Shown here: in pieces, positions 1-4,451 of the stretch
Layout of the letters: every line of letters begins with the position of its first letter
How positions within the stretch are numbered: the first letter of the stretch is position 1
DNA from: an uncultured Akkermansia sp.
GTDB lineage: Bacteria; Verrucomicrobiota; Verrucomicrobiia; Verrucomicrobiales; Akkermansiaceae
Assembly (NCBI GenBank): GCA_904501915.1
Contig: CAJGCV010000099.1
Coordinates: 1-6,728, forward strand
DNA length: 6,728 bases
Direction of reading: 5' to 3'
Translations under genes and position numbers: made by a program
Notes under the pieces: generated by a model
The model's input: the letters and a program-made list of their open reading frames with translations, nothing else
Told to the model about the DNA's origin: nothing
Database searches by the model: none

Positions 1-965
1 ACCTTGCCATTAGCGGTGCGCATGAGGGTGGTGGTGTGGTCACCGTTGCGGAATTCGGGGCAGGGTTTGCCGGTCTTCTTCTCCACGAGCTCGCGGCCGT
101 GCACAGACTTGGTGTCCATGGCCACAAGGGTCGTGAAGCGGTCGCCACGGTGAATATTCATCACCTGAGCCACAGGGCCAAGGCCGTGGGTGGCGTACAC
201 GTCGCCGCGGTTTTCCTTGTTGTACTTAAGACGCCAGGCGAGTTTTTCCGTGTCGTTTTCAGGGTTGGTCCAATAAGCGTTCCAGAACGGGTCGAGGTTG
301 TGAATGTAAGCACCCTTGGCGTACAGCACTTCACCCAGAATGCCCTTCTGAGCCATGTTGAGAGCATCCAGCTCGAACCAGTCGTAGCAGCAGTTCTCCA
401 GAATCATGCAGTGCTTGCGGGTCTGTTCGGAAAGGTTGACGAGTTCCCAGCACTGCTGCAGGTTCATGGCGCTGGGTACTTCGATGGCGGTGTGCTTGCC
501 GTTCTCCAGGGCGCACTTGGCCACGGGGAAGTGGTGGTCCCAGTCGGTGGCAACGTACACCAGATCGATGTCATCGCGCTTGCAAAGTTCTTCATAGCCC
601 TTGGCACCGGAGTAGATGGCGGCGGGGGCAAGGCCAGCCTCGCGCAGGTACTTCTGGCACTTTTCTGCACGTTCAGCCTCGTAGTCACACAGAGCTACAA
701 TTTCCACACCGGGAATATAGGTGAAACGGGCAACTGCACCCGGACCACGCATACCAAGGCCTACGAAAGCTACACGCACGGTTTTCATTTTGGGAGCTGT
801 AAGTCCCACCACGTGCTGCTGTCCTTCGGGGCGAGCCGGAGATTCCACCACAAGGGTGCCCTTATCCCAATGGGTCTTGGTGTCCGGAGACAGCGACTGT
901 GCCTGCAGCCCGCTTACGGCGAAGAGGGCGAGGAACGCCAGCGTCAATGTACGATTCAGTTTCAT
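1..965 (-). CDS. Exported GH109-type glycosidase (Gfo/Idh/MocA fold), C-terminus cut by the window edge
   Basis: GH109 enzymes hydrolyse terminal alpha-N-acetylgalactosamine, using a tightly bound NAD(H) to oxidise and re-reduce the sugar. 321 codons are visible from ATG at 965-963; the family usually runs to roughly 450-480 residues, so the C-terminal third lies outside the window. Residues 1-23 form a Sec-type signal peptide (MKLNR, a hydrophobic core, then LQA before QS). The Rossmann domain follows at about 61-180, with the GLGMRG dinucleotide loop at 69-74, CD at 93-94 closing the second strand, and IEVPSAMN at 161-168 in place of the EKP motif of ordinary oxidoreductases. YATHGLGP at 257-264 matches the GH109 pattern in which the Tyr and His (here Y257 and H260) act at the active site. 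The signal peptide and a host-glycan diet would suit removal of GalNAc from mucin O-glycans or blood-group A structures; that use is inferred. An internal ATG at residue 60 would remove the signal peptide and is less likely. There is no clear Shine-Dalgarno sequence. Confidence 0.92.
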   Translation of the reverse strand, partial: MKLNRTLTLAFLALFAVSGLQAQSLSPDTKTHWDKGTLVVESPARPEGQQHVVGLTAPKMKTVRVAFVGLGMRGPGAVARFTYIPGVEIVALCDYEAERAEKCQKYLREAGLAPAAIYSGAKGYEELCKRDDIDLVYVATDWDHHFPVAKCALENGKHTAIEVPSAMNLQQCWELVNLSEQTRKHCMILENCCYDWFELDALNMAQKGILGEVLYAKGAYIHNLDPFWNAYWTNPENDTEKLAWRLKYNKENRGDVYATHGLGPVAQVMNIHRGDRFTTLVAMDTKSVHGRELVEKKTGKPCPEFRNGDHTTTLMRTANGK

Positions 966-1048
966 ATATATAAACAATACGGAATTTTTCTTCTGTTTCT
1001 GTCAAAGTTTTGATAAAACCTGATATGTTGCAGGGCAGAAGTTGGTGT

Positions 1049-1078
1049 ATTCTACCCCATACCGGAGGCTCTGGTCAA
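1049..1078 (-). promoter_or_regulatory. Sigma70-like promoter for the GH109 gene
   Basis: On the minus strand there is a -35 box TTGACC (1078-1073), an 18-nt spacer and a -10 box TAGAAT (1054-1049). Each box differs from consensus at one position. An AT-rich tract at about 1081-1125, just upstream, could act as an UP element. Transcription would begin near 1042, leaving a leader of about 77 nt before the ATG at 965. A further TTGACA lies inside that leader at 1005-1000, but its only -10-like partner (TATTGT) is 20 nt away, so it is a poorer candidate. Confidence 0.55.
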
Positions 1079-1124
1079 GCAGAATTTTTTGTGATTAAGT
1101 AGTAATAAAAAGAGTGTTAATGTA

Positions 1125-1325
1125 TTATGCGTGGTTGCTCTGAGTGGTGCCAGGTGCATGGATGATTCCGCATATCCGGAGGCTGGAGAAGCTATGCCGA
1201 TTGCGCGCGTTCACGCTGGCACCCATGTCGGGCAGCATGTCCACTCCGTAGTTGCTGAGGAATATATCCTCTTGCGCATCAAACAGTCCTGTATTCAGCC
1301 ATCTTTGGCTTTTTCGCCATGGTAA
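1125..1325 (-). pseudogene. Ankyrin-repeat-like remnant, in frame after the CvpA-like gene
   Basis: The minus-strand frame stays open for 66 codons, from just after the TGA at 1328-1326 to a TAA at 1127-1125. It is in the same codon phase as the CvpA-like gene. Its translation includes NTGLFDAQED and, further on, MGASVNARNRHSFSSL. That second stretch matches the usual join between two ankyrin repeats (GADVNARDxxGxTPL), with Ser in place of the conserved Gly and of the Thr-Pro. The distance from the Leu of TGL to the Leu of SSL is 35 residues, against 33 in a canonical repeat, so a two-residue insertion is implied. The first in-frame ATG lies inside the repeat and no start codon precedes it, so the frame is unlikely to be translated independently. 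A decayed fragment of an ankyrin gene is the simplest reading. A lost C-terminal extension of the upstream gene, or stop-codon readthrough, is also possible. Confidence 0.4.
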
Positions 1326-2126
1326 TCAGAGAATATAGCGCATTTTTTCCTCGGTGTTGCGGAAGCGGAGTACTGTGTTGAGGCGTTCATTTTCCAGCAG
1401 GGAGACAAAGCGTTCCTCTTTCACCATGGTGCGCAGACCGGGATCGCGGAAGAGGTCGAGCATGCGGGTGGGCTGGGGAATGCCGCGCTGGGCCAGCTGC
1501 GTGTTGTAGAAGTGGGTGAAGGTGGGTTCATCCAGCGTGCAGCCGAAGGCTACCAGACATGCCAGATTCGTTTGAGCCGGATTGTCCAGCAGGTCGATAC
1601 TCTGCATCCAGCCCGTGATTTTAGAGGCGCGCAGCTCGGTGGATATGCGGGTGAACCAGGGGATATCAGGCATGGTGACGGCCGGGTTTGAGGCGCGCTG
1701 CATCTGGGCTTCTGCCAGTTCGTGGTAGTAGCGGATGCGGCATACATTGCCGTAGTAGCAGATACCCATCATGGTGACCCAGAGCATGATGAGGCTCATG
1801 AGCACCGTGGTGAGAATGCCGCCAAGGCCGGCTTTTTTCCGGAAGTTGAAGAGCTGGGAAATCCACACCATGCCGTGAAACGCTATCATGAGGATGAGCA
1901 GGGCTGCGGACCACGCCAGCGCCTGTACCATCCACGGCTTGGGCGAATCTGTTACAAACTCAATGTAGGTGAAACCGTTTTTCTGCAGAAACATCCAGAC
2001 GGCTACCGCGCCGCTGATGGCGATGGCCAGCAGAATCATGCGGATAACCCCCTTGAGCAGGGAAAACATGAAGATAGCCACCGCAATGGCGGCAATGACG
2101 GTGAGAATGATGTGCGATTTTTCCAT
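1326..2126 (-). CDS. CvpA-like inner-membrane protein of unknown role
   Basis: The product has 266 residues. Four hydrophobic helices are visible at about 5-24, 28-47, 67-91 and 103-125. A basic, glycine-containing segment before the fourth helix (FRKKAGLGG, 95-103) recalls the DxxxG-containing turn at the same place in CvpA (colicin V production) proteins. The soluble C-terminal half (about 130-266) contains a short helical element around RDPGLRTMVKEERFVSLL (227-244). Many CvpA-type proteins end in comparable DP-plus-helix units, as I recall them. The gene starts 9 nt after the stop of the octaheme cytochrome gene and the two are probably co-transcribed. The ATG at 2126-2124 is the natural start because the first helix follows at once. 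No Shine-Dalgarno sequence is visible. The family link rests on topology and general resemblance, so the function is best treated as unknown; it might anchor or assist its neighbour, but nothing in the sequence shows this. Confidence 0.8.
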   Translation of the reverse strand: MEKSHIILTVIAAIAVAIFMFSLLKGVIRMILLAIAISGAVAVWMFLQKNGFTYIEFVTDSPKPWMVQALAWSAALLILMIAFHGMVWISQLFNFRKKAGLGGILTTVLMSLIMLWVTMMGICYYGNVCRIRYYHELAEAQMQRASNPAVTMPDIPWFTRISTELRASKITGWMQSIDLLDNPAQTNLACLVAFGCTLDEPTFTHFYNTQLAQRGIPQPTRMLDLFRDPGLRTMVKEERFVSLLENERLNTVLRFRNTEEKMRYIL

Positions 2127-2135
2127 AATGCGTGA

Positions 2136-4112
2136 TCAGTGTACGAAGGGGTGCAGCTGGCGGGCGGCCTGGGCGGCGTTGCTGTGCTGCGGGTTGAGTT
2201 GGAGGGCTTTCTGCATGGCGCGCAGGGCAGGGCGGTATTGCCCCAGTTCTATGAGGATGAGACCCAGCCGGTACTGCACCTCGGCATTCTGCGGGTGCTC
2301 GCGGGCACAGTCCAGCATCTGGCGCAGCGCATCTACCGGGCGTTTCTGCTGCGCCAGGAAAACGGCGTAGTCCATGCGGGCAACCACACTGGCAGGGTCT
2401 CGCTGCACTGCGCGGCGGTATTGCCGCTCTGCTGTGGCGGTGTTGCCCGCAGCACTGGCAAGCATGGCCAGCTGCATGGCGCCGGTGGGCTGGTCTGCCT
2501 GGTGGGTGGCGGTTTCAAGAACTTCTTTCACCACCGGGTGATTGGCCGGCAGATTCGGGAACAGAGCCCAGGCTGCGGCGTGGCGCACGCTGCGGGTCTT
2601 GTCTGCCAGGGCCTTGCGGGCGGCATCTCCCCCCAGCATTTCCACGGCGGCGGCGCGCACCAGCGCATCGGCATCCTGCGTAGCGCCAAGCGCCACAGCC
2701 TGCACCTCCGGGGTAAGTGGAAATTGCGCCAGCAGCCCCAGCAGTGTGGCTCGCCAGGCGGGAATCTCCTCCACCTTGTAGGCAGCCAGCAGCTCTTGCA
2801 CGCTGCCCTTGCCCTGCATAGCATGCCCTGCTGCGCGGAAACGCTGGCGGTATTTGCCCAGCCGTTCTTCCTTGTAGCGCTTTTCCAGATACTCCATGCA
2901 CCACTGGTGGTCTTTATCCTTGTGGCAGTTCAGGCATGCATTCGGCACGCCCAGCTCAATGCTCATGCGCGGGTCAGGCCAGTGCAGGGCATGGTCGCGC
3001 CGCGGGTCGCGGCCCATGTAAGTCATTTTCGGCATGTGGCATTCGATGCAGGGCATAGCCTTGCCGCCGCAGAGCTTGTTGTGGCTCACCTGGGGTGCCA
3101 GTACTCCGTTGACCACCTTGTTGGTGCCATGGCATTGCAGGCAGAGCTCGTCATTTTCCGTGGGTTTGTTCACAGCCCCGGAGTGCGGGTCGTGGCAATC
3201 GTAGCAGGTCACCCCGGTGCGCCCCATGCGGTGCAGGCGGAAACTCGTCTCGCTGTAATCTTCCTCCAGCTGCAGGCCGTTCGGGTGGAATACACCGGGA
3301 ATTTTCGGCAGCTCCAGTCGGAAATGGTCGTCGAATGTATCACCCACGGTGAATCCGGGTGTCAGCTCCTCGCGGCGGGCGTGGCAGCTGGCGCAGTTGT
3401 CATCGTGCTGCTGCGGTGTGAGCTTGCGGTCAGCTTTTGCGACCATGCATCCGTCCTCCGTGTCCGGTTTGGCTGCAACCTTGTGGCACTGAATGCAGGT
3501 GATGCCCGGTTCCTGCCAGCTGGCCTTGAATGAATCCGTGGCTACGTCGTAATTTTTCCGGAACCCGCTCATGTGGCACCAGGCGCACTGGGATTCCCAG
3601 TTCATGCCGCGCCCGGTCCAGTGCCCCCACTCGCCGGGCTTGCGCACTGCACCGCCGCGCGATTGCTGCAGCGCATCATCGCGGAACACGTCGAACCACT
3701 CCTTTTTCTGTACATCCCAGGCCGCACTCGGTGTCTGCAGACCACCATCCTTCCACTTGAGCAGATACTGCACCAGCGGCTTGCGGCCTATGACCCCACC
3801 GACCGTGTAAATCTTCCCCGTAGCTGTATCCCGCATCTGGAATTCTCCGCCTGCGCCACGTGTCATCTCAAGCTCCATGCCGTGCGCCTTAATCCGCTGC
3901 CCGGAAAATGCCGTAGCATCCAGCTTCTCATTTGTATGCCGCCAGGCCCAGGCATGGTCGCTGCCAGCCCACTCCTCGTACTCCTTCCGGTGGCATTCCG
4001 CGCATTTGCGAGAGAGAGAAAGAGCCGATTCATCCCAATGTCCGGCTGTGCCCGGTTCGGCTGCATACAGGGCAGGGGAGACAGAGAGAAAAATGGCGAT
4101 TCGTTTCTTCAC
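2136..4112 (-). CDS. Exported octaheme c-type cytochrome with HEAT-like and TPR repeats
   Basis: This is a 658-residue periplasmic or outer-face electron-transfer protein. Starting at GTG 4112-4110 gives a standard signal peptide: VKKR, a hydrophobic core, and LYAA before EPG. An upstream in-frame GTG at 4160 would add 16 mostly charged residues ahead of it and is disfavoured. Eight CXXCH heme-attachment motifs occur at 37-41, 176-180, 206-210, 240-244, 303-307, 324-328, 355-359 and 393-397. There is no CXXCK, so it does not have the classic NrfA active-site heme. The segment after the first heme (SDHAWAW) and LGVPNACLNCHKDKD around the last heme resemble a widespread group of TPR-bearing multiheme cytochromes of unknown physiological role. 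Alpha-helical HEAT-like repeats follow at about 445-520, with VRAAAVEMLG and VRHAAAWAL typical of their second helices. TPR-like units occupy about 555-650 (AERQYRRAV, ALRQML, ALRAMQKALQLNP). The repeats probably bind a partner. The protein needs the cytochrome c maturation machinery, which is not encoded here. Redox substrate and partner are unknown. Confidence 0.95.
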   Translation of the reverse strand: MKKRIAIFLSVSPALYAAEPGTAGHWDESALSLSRKCAECHRKEYEEWAGSDHAWAWRHTNEKLDATAFSGQRIKAHGMELEMTRGAGGEFQMRDTATGKIYTVGGVIGRKPLVQYLLKWKDGGLQTPSAAWDVQKKEWFDVFRDDALQQSRGGAVRKPGEWGHWTGRGMNWESQCAWCHMSGFRKNYDVATDSFKASWQEPGITCIQCHKVAAKPDTEDGCMVAKADRKLTPQQHDDNCASCHARREELTPGFTVGDTFDDHFRLELPKIPGVFHPNGLQLEEDYSETSFRLHRMGRTGVTCYDCHDPHSGAVNKPTENDELCLQCHGTNKVVNGVLAPQVSHNKLCGGKAMPCIECHMPKMTYMGRDPRRDHALHWPDPRMSIELGVPNACLNCHKDKDHQWCMEYLEKRYKEERLGKYRQRFRAAGHAMQGKGSVQELLAAYKVEEIPAWRATLLGLLAQFPLTPEVQAVALGATQDADALVRAAAVEMLGGDAARKALADKTRSVRHAAAWALFPNLPANHPVVKEVLETATHQADQPTGAMQLAMLASAAGNTATAERQYRRAVQRDPASVVARMDYAVFLAQQKRPVDALRQMLDCAREHPQNAEVQYRLGLILIELGQYRPALRAMQKALQLNPQHSNAAQAARQLHPFVH

Positions 4113-4118
4113 GCACCC

Positions 4119-4148
4119 ATCATACCACACGCGCCCCCGCTCGCGCAA
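4119..4148 (-). promoter_or_regulatory. Extended -10 promoter abutting the cytochrome start codon
   Basis: The minus strand carries TGGTATGAT, an extended -10 element (hexamer TATGAT at 4124-4119). An 18-nt spacer separates it from a weak -35 box TTGCGC (4148-4143). Only six nucleotides separate the -10 box from the chosen GTG start codon at 4112-4110, so transcription should begin at or next to the start codon. That implies a leaderless message, which agrees with the lack of a Shine-Dalgarno sequence. A second similar box (TGGTATGAC) lies further upstream without a convincing -35, and it could serve the alternative upstream GTG at 4160. Confidence 0.45.
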
Positions 4149-4203
4149 ACGCAAAGCCACCCCGCCCCTGTCATACCAAATGAAAGATTTTTTGATTTTA
4201 GGC

Positions 4204-4232
4204 TTGCATTCTGTTCTTGTCTCTGCTAAACT
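4204..4232 (+). promoter_or_regulatory. Sigma70-like promoter of tRNA-Val
   Basis: A -35 box TTGCAT (4204-4209) and a -10 box TAAACT (4227-4232) are separated by exactly 17 nt. An AT-rich stretch lies immediately upstream at about 4178-4200. The predicted start, near 4239, is a few nucleotides before the mature tRNA 5' end at 4243, as is common for stable RNA genes. Confidence 0.7.
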
Positions 4233-4242
4233 CCCGGCACAC

Positions 4243-4314
4243 GCACGAGTAGCTCAGTGGTAGAGCGGTTGTCTTACACACAATTGGTCAGGAGTTCGAA
4301 TCTCTTCTCGTGTA
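4243..4314 (+). tRNA. tRNA-Val (anticodon UAC)
   Basis: The 72-nt sequence folds into a complete cloverleaf. The acceptor stem GCACGAG (4243-4249) pairs with CTCGTGT (4307-4313) and the discriminator base is A at 4314. The D arm is GCTC/GAGC with loop AGTGGTA. The anticodon stem GTTGT/ACAAT encloses loop CTTACAC, giving anticodon TAC at 4275-4277, which reads GUA and related valine codons. The variable loop is TGGTC. The T arm AGGAG/CTCTT carries the loop TTCGAAT. The CCA end is not encoded (TCA follows) and must be added after transcription. There are three G-U pairs: 1-72 at the very end of the acceptor stem, 27-43 and 50-64. The 1-72 wobble is unusual, but no alternative fold is better. 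Confidence 0.95.
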
Positions 4315-4316
4315 TC

Positions 4317-4350
4317 AAGGCTGACTTCCAGACGGAAGCCAGCCTTTTTT
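4317..4350 (+). terminator. Rho-independent terminator of tRNA-Val
   Basis: AAGGCTG (4317-4323) pairs with CAGCCTT (4340-4346). After one A/C mismatch, CTTCC pairs with GGAAG around the loop AGAC. A run of six T at 4345-4350 follows. The hairpin begins two nucleotides after the mature tRNA 3' end, so the transcript is a single-tRNA unit. Confidence 0.88.
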
Positions 4351-4392
4351 CATTGTGCTGTTTTCACCTGGAACTTATTGCAGAAAAGCAAG

Positions 4393-4425
4393 AAGCCGCT
4401 GCCTTCAGAAGAAGGGCAGCGGCTT
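4393..4425 (-). terminator. Rho-independent terminator of the autotransporter gene
   Basis: A perfect 11-bp stem, AAGCCGCTGCC (4393-4403) with GGCAGCGGCTT (4415-4425), encloses an 11-nt loop. On the minus strand it is followed by the U-rich but interrupted tail CTTGCTTTTCTG. It lies 26 nt past the autotransporter stop codon. It sits back to back with the tRNA terminator, so the two units converge between about 4350 and 4393. Confidence 0.82.
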
Positions 4426-4451
4426 ATAAAGAAGTGGTCCGCGGTGGGGTT

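Larger units (their letters stand above)
966..1325. other. Intergenic stretch without an intact gene
   Basis: This 360-nt gap separates the CvpA-like gene from the GH109 gene. It holds the GH109 promoter and leader, an AT-rich tract at about 1081-1125, and a degenerate ankyrin-like open frame at 1125-1325 (listed separately). I see no convincing rho-independent terminator for the upstream operon on the minus strand. The plus-strand open frame at 1131-1325 is the exact codon-phase mirror of the ankyrin-like frame and has no family-like sequence of its own. Confidence 0.6.

Noticed and set aside
1000..1005. TTGACA as an alternative -35 box for the GH109 gene
   Set aside because: The only nearby -10-like hexamer is 20 nt away and poor. 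The pair at 1049-1078 is better in both boxes and spacing.
36..1013. Plus-strand open frame of 325 codons opposite the GH109 gene
   Set aside because: The minus strand reads a signal peptide and GH109 motifs in the same interval. The plus frame is low-complexity antisense sequence without a plausible domain.
1062..1184. Nine-base direct repeat CCGGAGGCT at 1062-1070 and 1176-1184
   Set aside because: Two copies of nine bases in a few hundred are close to chance expectation, with no symmetry or further copies to suggest an operator.
1297..1317. Possible plus-strand terminator AGCC-ATCTTT-GGCT followed by T residues
   Set aside because: The stem is only four base pairs, and no plus-strand gene ends there.
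1131..1325. Plus-strand 64-codon frame
   Set aside because: It is in the mirror codon phase of the ankyrin-like remnant and has no ribosome binding site. Its openness follows from the opposite strand.
2139..3533. Long plus-strand open frame (464 codons) opposite the cytochrome gene
   Set aside because: It is a GC-driven mirror of the real gene. Its translation has no family-like features, while the opposite strand carries eight ordered CXXCH motifs.
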